DNA of 64,000 bases, from assembly GCA_963810195.1 (NCBI GenBank), contig CAWEMO010000010.1, forward strand, positions 26,795 to 90,794, in the 5' to 3' direction. The position numbers and the translations under genes were made by a program. This stretch comes from Chersky-840 sp963810195. Lineage in GTDB: Bacteria > Actinomycetota > Acidimicrobiia > Acidimicrobiales > UBA8190. Each line of letters starts with the position of its first letter. The stretch's first letter is position 1. Positions 15,963 to 24,160 of this stretch are shown here, piece by piece. The notes beneath the pieces were generated by a model. The model was not told the DNA's origin. It saw only the letters and a list, made by a program, of their open reading frames with translations, and ran no database searches.

Positions 15963-17333
15963 CTAGGGACGATGGTCGGTTGCGCCGATTAGCTGTTCGA
16001 CTGCGAGGCCCAGCTCTCCGGCCGTTCCCCGGTAGTCGGGTGAGCCTTCGGGCTGGCCGGTGAGACTTGTCCATTCGTAGAACCCGCCGGCATGGATGAC
16101 CTCGGCGATCATGGGCTTGATCGTTCGGAAAGCGTCGGCGAGGTCGTCATGGGCTATGAGGTCCTGGATCATGCGGGCACCAAACCACGCCCACTGGCCG
16201 CCGTTCTGATAGCTGCCAGGGTTCATGAGGCCAGAGGGGACCGAGAATGATGCGGCCGGGTACGGCGGCCACACCGAGAGGCCGATCGACTGTGCTCCCG
16301 CTGCCTTTACGTCGACATTCATGTGCGCCAGCGAAGCCTTGATCTGCTGATTGTCGAGTAGACCGGCCTGTATCGCAACGGCGGTCCCGCCGAAGTCCTC
16401 GACCGCAGATTCATTGAAACTGGCGGGGAACGGGGATCCGTCGAGGTAGAGATGCGCTCGATACTTCGACGTCGCTGGGTCCCACAAGGATCTCTGAATA
16501 TTGCGATCGAGCGTGGACCGGATCGCCTGCCAGTGTGCGGCATCGGCACCGGGCATAACCTCGCAAGCCTGAATCGCGAGCGAAAGCATGGCGTTTGCAT
16601 AAATGCTATCTGCCCGCCGGGAGCCGGGACCGAGGATGGTCGAATCGGGGGTGCCCGCCTGTACGTCCCCCCAATCGACCGTGACCCCTGACCAGACCAG
16701 ACCATGCCGGGGGTCCCACCGCTTAGTCATCACGTAGTGAAGCGCATCGGCCATGCGGGCTACGACGGTCTTACCGCCGACTCGTTGGCTCAGGATCGAG
16801 CGATCCCCGGTCAGGTGGACATAGGTGGCCACTGCCTGCACAAAGGATGATTCCTGGTCGGACTCGACCGTGTTGGTAAAGATCACAAGCCCGGGTTCGG
16901 ACGGCGTGGTGATCCCGTCAGAGATGACTGGCCCGGTGCCCCGTGGGAGGTAGCCGTCAGGGATTTGCCCGTCTGGCCGTTGGATGGCAGCGAACCGCAC
17001 CAACGCTTCTCGCATGGCCCCTCGACTACCTCCCGATTGAAGGTCGAGAGTTTCAAAGGTGTTGAGGTCTCGAATCCAAACCTCAGGATATGCGGCGCCC
17101 GCTGTCAGCCCACTGGTGACGAGAGCACGGGCCGATGCCAGCACTTGCGGAAGCGCAGGATCATTTCTGATTTCGGCTCTGATTTCGTCTAATACGCCGG
17201 TGTTCACACCAGACACGCTCTTCGACCCGCACCCAGGCAGGCAGGTAACGAGCAGGATGAAAATGATCAATCCGACTACCCACTGCGGCCCCTTCCTCCA
17301 TGCTGGGGCGGCGTTGAACAGCACGTCTCTCAC
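15963..17333 (-). CDS. Secreted lipoprotein with (alpha/alpha)6 six-hairpin glycosidase-like domain
   Basis: About 456 residues from GTG 17333; the frame is open to TTG 17507 but the extra 58 residues do not look conserved. The chosen start gives a basic n-region, a hydrophobic core VVGLIIFILLVTCL and the lipobox LPGC, so the protein should be lipid-anchored outside the membrane. The body has YPEVWIRDLNTFETL, RPDGQIPDGYLPRG, ESSFVQAVATYVHLTGD, WGDVQAG and a C-terminal GQWAWFGARM, the alternating aromatic/acidic pattern of six-hairpin glycosidases (GH15/GH37/GH63 type). Substrate unknown. It is inside the low-GC island and may have come with it. Confidence 0.65.
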   Translation of the reverse strand: MRDVLFNAAPAWRKGPQWVVGLIIFILLVTCLPGCGSKSVSGVNTGVLDEIRAEIRNDPALPQVLASARALVTSGLTAGAAYPEVWIRDLNTFETLDLQSGGSRGAMREALVRFAAIQRPDGQIPDGYLPRGTGPVISDGITTPSEPGLVIFTNTVESDQESSFVQAVATYVHLTGDRSILSQRVGGKTVVARMADALHYVMTKRWDPRHGLVWSGVTVDWGDVQAGTPDSTILGPGSRRADSIYANAMLSLAIQACEVMPGADAAHWQAIRSTLDRNIQRSLWDPATSKYRAHLYLDGSPFPASFNESAVEDFGGTAVAIQAGLLDNQQIKASLAHMNVDVKAAGAQSIGLSVWPPYPAASFSVPSGLMNPGSYQNGGQWAWFGARMIQDLIAHDDLADAFRTIKPMIAEVIHAGGFYEWTSLTGQPEGSPDYRGTAGELGLAVEQLIGATDHRP

Positions 17334-17874
17334 AACATTGCGAAGTCTATCCTTGCTCGTCTTCTGTGATTGTCCGAGCGCCACGTATGAGATGTTCCGG
17401 TGCCACCCAAAACGCGGCCACCTGGGAACCGTCAGGTCATGCCCCCAGCTCCAACCTTTGCGAAGTGCGGCCCGGCGAGTCTGTGCCGGAGTTTCATTCG
17501 GTGCCAAATCGCTGACAAGAAGCCAGCGACCTCAACGGATCTGCGGGCCTGTTCTGCGAAACAGTCTTGGGCAGAGCGGAGCGCTTCGGATCGAGTCAAG
17601 AACCAAGCGCCGCTTCGAGCCGAGATCCGTGGCCTTTTCTTTGCGAGCTTCTCACGGTGTCGGAGTCGCTTGGATTCCATCCCGAAATGGTCTCACGCTC
17701 GGCGGCTTCGCGCACCCTGGATGTGTCGTGGTCGCGCACCCCCGCTCACTGTCTTCCCGAGCCATATTCGCGGCCAGGAGCGATCCCGAGCGGGGGCCGT
17801 CTGATCCGGCCTCAGCCAGGGGGCGCAGGACCCGGCACTATGTTGTCGAAGCTGGCGCCTGGTTGAGTGTGTAG
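17334..17874. other. Long stretch without a convincing gene
   Basis: About 540 bp between the glycosidase-like gene and the small ABM-like gene at 17918. Several overlapping frames are open on the plus strand (17400-17874) but have Ser/Arg-rich compositions typical of antisense or random frames, and no recognisable domain. The part next to 17333 includes the possible longer N-terminus of the glycosidase-like gene. Confidence 0.45.
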
Positions 17875-17887
17875 CGTTCACTGAACG
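17875..17887. promoter_or_regulatory. Perfect 13-bp palindrome upstream of the ABM-like gene
   Basis: CGTTCA-C-TGAACG is a perfect inverted repeat with a single central base, 31 bp upstream of the start codon at 17918 and next to a possible TAGCGT -10 element. A similar sequence overlaps the marR promoter. It is a good candidate operator for the island's MarR regulator. Confidence 0.5.
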
Positions 17888-17917
17888 ACATCACGCACGG
17901 TCTGAAAGGAGGACAAG

Positions 17918-18205
17918 ATGGCTATCGGGGTGCAACACGACTTTAAGGGCGCCACTCTCGACCAGGACGACCAGGTCATCCAAAAGATGGGTTTCACCAA
18001 GGGCGGGAAGGGCAACCCGGGCTGCATTTTCCACTGGGTGACCAAGACCAGCGAGGGCATCCGCATCACCGACGTGTGGAGCGACCGGGAGACGTTCGAG
18101 AAGTTCGCGCAGGAAAAGATCGGCCCGATCACCCAGGAAGTTGGCGTGCCCGGCCCTCCCGAGACCACCTTCTTCGAGGTGCACAACTACCTCACCACTG
18201 GGTAA
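17918..18205 (+). CDS. Small ABM-like protein, paralogue of 15305-15571
   Basis: 95 residues from ATG 17918 with a strong AAAGGAGG ribosome site. The protein reads as one ferredoxin-like domain: GCIFHWVTKTSEGIRITDVWSDRETFEKFAQEKIGPITQEV, then ETTFFEVHN. It shares the order of strands and the terminal F-E-V-H-N with the other ABM-like protein in the island. No cofactor motif is visible; proteins of this kind often work as cofactor-free monooxygenases or as sensing subunits. A perfect palindrome just upstream suggests repressor control, probably by the nearby MarR protein. Confidence 0.68.
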   Translation: MAIGVQHDFKGATLDQDDQVIQKMGFTKGGKGNPGCIFHWVTKTSEGIRITDVWSDRETFEKFAQEKIGPITQEVGVPGPPETTFFEVHNYLTTG

Positions 18206-18410
18206 CGACCACTCCTCGTCCCAGAGCCGTCCGGTAATGCAACCTTGGGGTACCAACGTGGACGGGGCGATAAGCCGGTTGCGCGCACCCAGCGCCTTGG
18301 ATGTACCGGCCTATCGGGCCCCTCGCTGCTTGCGGCCCAAGCGCCACACGGAGGCGCAGTCCCGCAACGGGGCGAGCCGCGCCCGGGGAGATTGCCCTGT
18401 GGCCGCAGAA

Positions 18411-18444
18411 TTGTACGCTTTCACCTCGCCTTGCTGGCGAAGTC
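18411..18444 (-). repeat. Right copy of 34-bp imperfect inverted repeat flanking the island
   Basis: Reverse complement of 13684-13717 with 4 mismatches in 34. It ends at the 3' terminus of the crotonase gene (its stop codon is at 18443-18445), where the normal high-GC coding pattern resumes. Confidence 0.7.
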
Positions 18445-19321
18445 AGCGTCCTTTGAATTCCGGCGGGCGCTTCTCCATGAACGCGGCCATGGCCTCGATC
18501 AGGTCGTCGGAGGGGAGGAACCCGGCGTTCCACGTCGCCACGTAGTCGAGGCCCTCGGCCACCGGCTTGTCCTCGCAGGCGGCGAGCACCGCCTTGGTCC
18601 CCTGCACCGCCAGAGGCGAGTTCGCGGCGATCTCGGCGGCCAGCCCCCGCGCCGCCGCCAGCGCGGCGTCCGGGTCGGGCAACACGTCGTTGACAAGGCC
18701 GATCTCCTTGGCGCGGGCCGCCGAGATGTCCTTGCCGGTGAGGGCCAGCTCGGCGACGTGTCCCTTCCCGATGATGCGCGGCAACCGCTGCAGGCTCCCG
18801 AGGTCGGCGACGATGGCCACCCGCGTCTCGCGTACCGAGAAGACCGCATCGGCACTCGCCACCCTGATGTCGCACGCCGAGACGACGTCGACGCCACCCC
18901 CGATGCAGTACCCGTGGACGGCGGCGATGACCGGCTTCGGGCATTGGGCCACCGAGGTCACCGAGGACTGCATGCGGATGATGCCCTGGCGCGCCGCCAC
19001 GGCTCGCGACGCCATGGAAGGTTGGCGCGCCCCGGCGCTCCCGTTCCCCTCGGCCGGCGCTCCGTCGGCGTCGTCGGCGCCACCGGTCAGCATTCCCGCC
19101 ATGGCCTTGAGGTCGAGCCCGACGCTGAAGTGTGGGCCGCGCGCCGCGATCACCACGGCGCGCACGGTGCGGTCGTCGGAAAGGTCCGTCATGGCGACGG
19201 GCAACTGGTCCCAGAACGCAGGCCCCATGGCGTTGCGGGCCTCGGCCCGGTCGAGCCACAGCGTGGCGACGTGGCCGTCGCGTTCGATCGAGAGCACGTC
19301 GGAGTCGGGCATGGGCTCCAC
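18443..19321 (-). CDS. Enoyl-CoA hydratase/isomerase (crotonase family)
   Basis: 292 residues from ATG 19321, or 289 from ATG 19312. Crotonase fold: VATLWLDRAEARNAM, the first oxyanion-hole segment IAARGPHFSVGLDLKAM, the second in VIAAVHGYCIGGGVDVVSACDIRVAS, then GLVNDVLPD and the C-terminal FMEKRPPEFKGR. ADAVFSVRETRVAIVADLG in the active-site region resembles dienoyl-CoA isomerases more than classical hydratases, whose two Glu are not both evident. It stands between the two halves of the first suf block on the opposite strand, so it is unlikely to belong to that pathway. Confidence 0.85.
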   Translation of the reverse strand: MEPMPDSDVLSIERDGHVATLWLDRAEARNAMGPAFWDQLPVAMTDLSDDRTVRAVVIAARGPHFSVGLDLKAMAGMLTGGADDADGAPAEGNGSAGARQPSMASRAVAARQGIIRMQSSVTSVAQCPKPVIAAVHGYCIGGGVDVVSACDIRVASADAVFSVRETRVAIVADLGSLQRLPRIIGKGHVAELALTGKDISAARAKEIGLVNDVLPDPDAALAAARGLAAEIAANSPLAVQGTKAVLAACEDKPVAEGLDYVATWNAGFLPSDDLIEAMAAFMEKRPPEFKGR

Positions 19322-19529
19322 ATTACGGGCATCGCTGAAGGGGCCCGTTTACCCCGCTCCGGGCGATGCCCCGGGCGGTGCTCCGCTCCATGCGCGGGGC
19401 CATGCGCTCGCCCATGCGCTTCGTGAGAGGGGAAGCGTGGTCCCGGTAGGATGGCCGCTGGGCGAGTCAATTGCCGAGCCGCCCCCGCCCAGGCCCGATC
19501 GACAGGCCCGCTCGAGAGAGGAAGACCCC

Positions 19530-20897
19530 CTGACCACCTTCACCGCCGACGCGTCCTCGGCACTGGGGGGCCCCGATTGGCTGGTGCGGCGTCGCGCCGA
19601 GGCCTGGCAGCGGTTCGCCGCCGCGAGCATCCCCACCGAGGCCGAGGAGGTGTGGCGCTACAGCGGCATCGACGCGTTCGACCTCGAAGCCTTCGGTCCC
19701 GCATCACCCGAGGTGGCGGGGGAGCGGTCCGGGCCTGCGCTGGCGGTGGCCAGACGCCTCGCCGATTCCCTCGGGCCGCGGGCGGGCCTCGTCGTCGCGC
19801 GCAACGGTGTGGTCGACGCCGTCGAGGTCAGCCCGTCGGTGTCCTCCGACGCGCTCGAGGTCAGCGCAGCGTCCGGTGCCCCGTCCCCGGGCTCCGCCCC
19901 GGAAGCCCTGGGCGCGCTGGCCCACGCACGTGACGCCTTCGGGGAGTTGCACGACGCCTTCCTGGCCGACGTCGTGCGCATCAGCGTGGCCCGAAAAGCC
20001 GTCTTCCCCGACCCCGTCGTCGTGGTGCATCTGATCGATCCCGGCCGGAGCACCGAGCGCGGTGTGGCGGTGTTCCCGCGCGTCGTCGTCGACCTCGGTG
20101 AATCGGCCGAGGCCGGAGTCATCGAGCTCACCGCGCCCGGGGACAGCGCCGCCGCGCTCCCCGACGGCGAGGGGCACGACACCGTACAACCCGACGCGCT
20201 CGTCGTCCCGGTGACCGAGCTCCGTGTGTCGGACGACGCCCGTCTGCGCTATGCGAACCTCCAGGTGCTCGGGCAGGGAACGATCTCCATCGCCCTGCAA
20301 GCCAGTTGCGTGGGGCGCGACGCTACGCTCCGGTCGTTCACGGCCGGACTGGGCGGCCGTTACGCACGGGTGCGCACCGACTCCGACCTATTGGGCCAGG
20401 CGGGGCGCACCTCGCTCCTGGCTGCGTACCTGGGGACGGGCCCACAGGTCCACGACTTCCGCACCCTGCAGGACCACCACGCGCCCCGGACCGAGAGCCA
20501 GCTGCTCTTCGAGGGCGCGGTGGCCGACACGGCGCGTTCGGTGTACAGCGGCCTGATCAGGATCCGCAAGGGGGCGCGCGGGGCCAACGCCTTCCAGACG
20601 AACCACAACCTCGTGCTCTCTGAGGGGGCCCATGCCGATTCGGTGCCCAACCTCGAGATCGACGAGAACGACGTGAAATGCAGCCATGCGTCGAGCGTGG
20701 GCCCGATCGACGAGGAGCAGCGCTACTACCTCGAGACGCGGGGGATCGACCCTGCGGTCGCGGAACGCCTCATCGTCCTCGGCTTCTTCTCGGACCTGGC
20801 CGGGAAGGCGCCCTTCCCCGGGGTCGGTCGATGGGTCGAGGAAGCGGTGCACCGCCGCATGTCCGGGCGCCTGTCGGAGCGCCGGGCCGATGGGTGA
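19530..20897 (+). CDS. sufD: Fe-S cluster assembly protein SufD
   Basis: About 455 residues. The reading frame is open far upstream, but the only well-placed ribosome site (AGAGAGGAAG, 19515-19524) precedes CTG 19530, giving LTTFTADASSALGG; a CTG start is unusual. Conserved SufD features: WRYSGIDAFDLEAF, a central beta-helix, TSLLAAYLGTGPQVHDFRTLQDH, ESQLLFEGAVADTARSVYSGLIRIRKGARGANAFQTNHNLVLS, and NDVKCSHASSVGPIDEEQRYYLETRGI with the conserved C-x-H. SufD pairs with SufB in the scaffold. The stop overlaps the Rieske gene by 8 bp. A TAGGAT at 19445-19450 is a possible -10. Confidence 0.9.
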   Translation: MTTFTADASSALGGPDWLVRRRAEAWQRFAAASIPTEAEEVWRYSGIDAFDLEAFGPASPEVAGERSGPALAVARRLADSLGPRAGLVVARNGVVDAVEVSPSVSSDALEVSAASGAPSPGSAPEALGALAHARDAFGELHDAFLADVVRISVARKAVFPDPVVVVHLIDPGRSTERGVAVFPRVVVDLGESAEAGVIELTAPGDSAAALPDGEGHDTVQPDALVVPVTELRVSDDARLRYANLQVLGQGTISIALQASCVGRDATLRSFTAGLGGRYARVRTDSDLLGQAGRTSLLAAYLGTGPQVHDFRTLQDHHAPRTESQLLFEGAVADTARSVYSGLIRIRKGARGANAFQTNHNLVLSEGAHADSVPNLEIDENDVKCSHASSVGPIDEEQRYYLETRGIDPAVAERLIVLGFFSDLAGKAPFPGVGRWVEEAVHRRMSGRLSERRADG

Positions 20898-21207
20898 TGT
20901 CGTGCGCCTGTGTGGGCGGGACGAGCTTTCGTCCGGAGAGGCACGGCGCTTTGACGTCGGCGCGCACCAGATCGCGCTGGTGCGTATCGAGGACGACTTC
21001 TACGCCATCGGCGACGTCTGCAGCCATGAGGACTACTCCCTCTCCGAGGGCGAGGTGGTCCCCGAGGCATGTGAGATCGAGTGCTGGAAGCACGGATCGA
21101 TGTTCGACCTGGTGACGGGCGAGCCGAGGTCGTTGCCCGCCACCCGGCCCGTTCCCGTCTACGTGGTCCGGGTCGAGGGTGGCGACGTGCTCGTGGAGCT
21201 CCCGTGA
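20890..21207 (+). CDS. Rieske 2Fe-2S ferredoxin-like protein of the suf operon
   Basis: 105 residues. One Rieske domain: CSHEDYSLSEG and CEIECWKHGSMFDLVTG give the C-x-H ... C-x2-H cluster ligands, as in dioxygenase ferredoxins and NirD. Such proteins pass single electrons. Its position between sufD and sufC, overlapping both (8 bp and 4 bp), is a recurrent actinobacterial arrangement and suggests it serves, or is matured by, the Suf machinery. No membrane segment, so cytoplasmic. Confidence 0.9.
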   Translation: MGDVVRLCGRDELSSGEARRFDVGAHQIALVRIEDDFYAIGDVCSHEDYSLSEGEVVPEACEIECWKHGSMFDLVTGEPRSLPATRPVPVYVVRVEGGDVLVELP

Positions 21208-22025
21208 GCACGACCGCGGTGCGCCCCCCCGAGGGAAGCGAGCGCGTCCACGAGCTCGCCGTGAGCGGGCTCCGAGCCGGCGTCGCCGGGTTGGAGGTGC
21301 TGACCGGTGTCGACGTCGTGGTGCGCAGCGGCGAGGTCCACGCCGTGATGGGCCCGAACGGGTCCGGCAAGAGCACCCTCGCGCACGTCCTCATGGGCAA
21401 GCCCGGGTACCAGGTGCTCGGCGGCAGCGTGACGCTCGACGGCCGGGACCTCCTTTCGCTGGCGCCGTTCGAGCGCGCCCGCCTCGGGCTCTTCCTCGCT
21501 CCCCAGGACCCCGTCTCGGTGCCCGGGGTGGGGTTGCACCATGCCATGACCGAAGCTCTGGTGGGCCGCGGGTTGGGCGCGGACGAGGCGAGCGAGTCGC
21601 TGAAGGCGCGTGCGGGGGCCGAGGCCCGGCGGGTGGGGTTCGAGGCGCGCCTGCTCGAACGACCGCTCAACGTCGACCTGTCGGGCGGCGAGCGCAAGCG
21701 CAGCGAGACATTGCAGATGGCGTTGTTGCATCCGAGCATCGCCATCCTCGACGAGCTCGACTCGGGCATCGACATCGACGGTCTGCGCGACGTGGCACAG
21801 CGCGTCCGCGACGGCGTGGCCGAATGGGGCCTCGGCGTGCTCGCCATCACCCACTACCGGCGCCTGCTGTCGGTTCTGCAACCCGATGCCGTCCACGTCC
21901 TGGTGCGCGGCCGCATCGTGGCGAGCGGTGGGCCCGAGCTCGCCGAAGAGCTCGAGCGCACGGGCTACGCCGCGTTCGAGAAGGCGGCACGACAACGCGA
22001 CGAGGCTGCGAACGGGCCAAACTGA
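21204..22025 (+). CDS. sufC: Fe-S assembly ATPase SufC, copy 1
   Basis: 273 residues from GTG 21204 (GTGA overlap with the Rieske gene). ABC-type ATPase: Walker A GPNGSGKST, Q-loop FLAPQDPVSVPG, signature LSGGERKRSE, Walker B AILDELDSGIDID and switch His in AITHYRRLL. The D-S-G-I-D-I-D string is a SufC hallmark. SufC hydrolyses ATP within SufBC2D. A second SufC is encoded at 27566-28309; this copy is more divergent (FLAPQDP where the Q-loop usually reads FQYP, and a longer N-terminus and C-terminus). Confidence 0.88.
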   Translation: MSTTAVRPPEGSERVHELAVSGLRAGVAGLEVLTGVDVVVRSGEVHAVMGPNGSGKSTLAHVLMGKPGYQVLGGSVTLDGRDLLSLAPFERARLGLFLAPQDPVSVPGVGLHHAMTEALVGRGLGADEASESLKARAGAEARRVGFEARLLERPLNVDLSGGERKRSETLQMALLHPSIAILDELDSGIDIDGLRDVAQRVRDGVAEWGLGVLAITHYRRLLSVLQPDAVHVLVRGRIVASGGPELAEELERTGYAAFEKAARQRDEAANGPN

Positions 22026-22094
22026 TTCGTCAGTCAGTAACGTCGGCGCTACCATGACCGACGCTCTGCAGTGGACCGACGCAGGAGGCCGCCC

Positions 22095-23279
22095 GTGCGC
22101 TTCTTCAGCTTCCACCTCATGCCCTACCCGGGTCTGCCTGCGGACTACGACGGGCCGGCGTGGATCACGTGTCCGAACGAGCTCTTCGACGCGCGGCTCG
22201 GAGGCGAGCTCTACAACCGCTACATCGACGAGCTGATCTATGCCGAGGAGCTCGGCTTCGACGGAGTGTGCGTCAACGAGCACCATCAGAACGCGTACGG
22301 CATCATGCCGTCGCCCAACCTGATCGCGTCGGTTCTGGCCCGCCAGACCGAGCGTGTCCGCATCGCGGTGGTGGGGAACGCCCTTCCGCTCTACGACCCG
22401 CCGACGCGCGTGGCCGAGGAATTCGCCATGATCGACTGCATCAGCGGCGGCCGCCTCATCGCCGGCATGGTCGTGGGCGGCGGTCCCGAGTACTACTCGT
22501 TCTCGCTCAATCCGGCCCATGCGCGCGAGCGCTTCGCCGAGGCGCACGACCTGATCCTGAAGGTGTGGACGGAGCCGGGGCCCTTCGAGTTCACCGGCAA
22601 GCACTACAAGCTCCGCTACGTCAATTCCTGGCCCCGACCGATCCAGCAACCCCATCCCGAGATCTGGATCCCGGGAGTCGGCTCCCTCGAGACGCTCGAG
22701 TTCGTGGCCAAGCACCGCTACGCGTACATGGGCATCCCGTACTTCCACATCAGCGCCTTCGAGCGCATGTTCGCCATGATGCGCGACGCGTGCGAAAGAG
22801 AGGGGTACGTCGCCGACCCCCTCCAGCTCGGCTGGCTCGTGCCGATCTTCGTGGCCGAGACCGATGCCGAGGCGCGCCGGCGCTACGAGGAGCACTTCTG
22901 GTACTTCGTGCGCCGCCTGCTCCCGGGCATCAACATCTCGCCGCCCGGCTACACCTCGGTTCGCTCCGTGGAGAACATCATGAAGAACGCGGGCACCTTC
23001 GCCCTGAACCTCCAGACGTGGGAACAGGTGGTCGAGGGTCAGTACGCCATCGTGGGGTCCCCACGAACGGTCACCGAGCTGCTCGCCGCCAACATCGAGC
23101 GGCTGGGCGTCGGGAACCTGCTCGGCCTGTTCCAGCTGGGCACGCTTTCGGCCGCCGACACCAGGAGGAACCTGGAGCTGTTCGCCACCGAGGTCATGCC
23201 GGGGTTGCGCGCCGCCTTCCCGGGCACGCAATTGCCGGGGGCGCACACGCCGGCAGCCGCCGCGGCGGCACCGTCATGA
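22095..23279 (+). CDS. LLM-class flavin-dependent oxidoreductase
   Basis: 394 residues from GTG 22095, chosen for the GCAGGAGG ribosome site 6 nt upstream. Luciferase-like TIM barrel: RFFSFHLMPYPGLP, YIDELIYAEELGFDGVCVNEHHQNAYG, RQTERVRIAVVGNALPLYDPPTRVAEEFAMIDCISGGRLIAGMVVGG, and the late GSPRTVTELLAANIERLGVGNLL. Members use FMNH2 or F420. Its stop overlaps the start of an alpha/beta hydrolase gene, so the two are translationally coupled and probably act in one catabolic route on an unknown substrate. Confidence 0.88.
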   Translation: MRFFSFHLMPYPGLPADYDGPAWITCPNELFDARLGGELYNRYIDELIYAEELGFDGVCVNEHHQNAYGIMPSPNLIASVLARQTERVRIAVVGNALPLYDPPTRVAEEFAMIDCISGGRLIAGMVVGGGPEYYSFSLNPAHARERFAEAHDLILKVWTEPGPFEFTGKHYKLRYVNSWPRPIQQPHPEIWIPGVGSLETLEFVAKHRYAYMGIPYFHISAFERMFAMMRDACEREGYVADPLQLGWLVPIFVAETDAEARRRYEEHFWYFVRRLLPGINISPPGYTSVRSVENIMKNAGTFALNLQTWEQVVEGQYAIVGSPRTVTELLAANIERLGVGNLLGLFQLGTLSAADTRRNLELFATEVMPGLRAAFPGTQLPGAHTPAAAAAAPS

Positions 23280-24088
23280 CGGCGCTGCGCGCCGGGACCC
23301 TCGACACCGCGGTGGGCCCGATCGAGGTCCACCGCGCCGGAGCCGGCGGGCCCGCTCCTCTGGTGTACCTGCACTCGGCCCAGGGCGAGGGACCGGGCAT
23401 GGCCCTGCTCGAGGATCTGGCCGACACCCGTGAGGTGGTGGTCCCGCTGTTCCCCGGCTTCGGCGCCTCCGAGGGGCTGGCGCGCATCGACGACATCGAG
23501 GACGCCGCCTTCCACCTGTTGGACGTCGTGGACCGGTTGGGGTTCGCCACGTGCGACATGGTGGGCTCGTCGCTCGGAGGATGGATGGCCGCGGAGCTGT
23601 CGGTGCGCTGGCCCGAGCGAGTGCGACGGATGGTGCTCGTGAACGCCGTGGGCCTGTACGTCGAGGGCGCGCCGATCACCGAGATCTTCGGCAGGGCACC
23701 GTCCGCGCTCGCCGACGACCTCTTCGCGGATCGGGACTACCCCCTCGCCCAGCTCATGCGCGCCATGGACGCCATGGAGGCGGACCCGTCCCAGATCCCC
23801 TTCGAGCTCGTGCGGCCCATCCTGCAGTCGCAGGCCGCGACGGCGAAGGTGGGATGGAACCCCTACCTGCACGATCCCAAGCTGCGGGGCCGCCTGGGCC
23901 GCATCACGGCCCCCACGCTCGTCGTCCACGCCCGCAAGGACGGCATCGTCCCCCGTGCGCACGCGCAGGCCTATGCGTCGGCCATCCCCGACGCCGTGGT
24001 CGCGGAGCTCGACGACGCGGCCCATATGGCCGTGCTCGAGCGGCCGGCCGAGCTGTCGAAGCTCGTCCTCGAACATCTGGGGAGCTGA
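23276..24088 (+). CDS. Alpha/beta hydrolase coupled to the LLM oxidoreductase
   Basis: 270 residues. Serine hydrolase: nucleophile elbow VGSSLGGWMA, acid in VHARKDGIVP, catalytic His in DDAAHMAVLERP, oxyanion region YLHSAQGEGPG. The fold resembles C-C bond hydrolases and carboxylesterases used after ring or chain oxidation. The ATGA overlap with the LLM gene suggests that it cleaves the product of that monooxygenase, an inference from coupling alone. No signal peptide. Confidence 0.82.
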   Translation: MTALRAGTLDTAVGPIEVHRAGAGGPAPLVYLHSAQGEGPGMALLEDLADTREVVVPLFPGFGASEGLARIDDIEDAAFHLLDVVDRLGFATCDMVGSSLGGWMAAELSVRWPERVRRMVLVNAVGLYVEGAPITEIFGRAPSALADDLFADRDYPLAQLMRAMDAMEADPSQIPFELVRPILQSQAATAKVGWNPYLHDPKLRGRLGRITAPTLVVHARKDGIVPRAHAQAYASAIPDAVVAELDDAAHMAVLERPAELSKLVLEHLGS

Positions 24089-24160
24089 CGCGGCAGGTCA
24101 CGACCCCGAGGGCCCGCCGCGCGATGGCGGCGGCGGAACGCGCTGGTACCGTCTTGCGTC

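Noticed and set aside
13684..18444. Insertion sequence or composite transposon
   Set aside because: Inverted repeats exist, but no transposase, integrase or target duplication could be found, so it is described only as a bounded island.
19380..19430. Repeated CCATGCGC words upstream of sufD as an operator
   Set aside because: Short GC-rich words with irregular spacing; likely chance in this composition.
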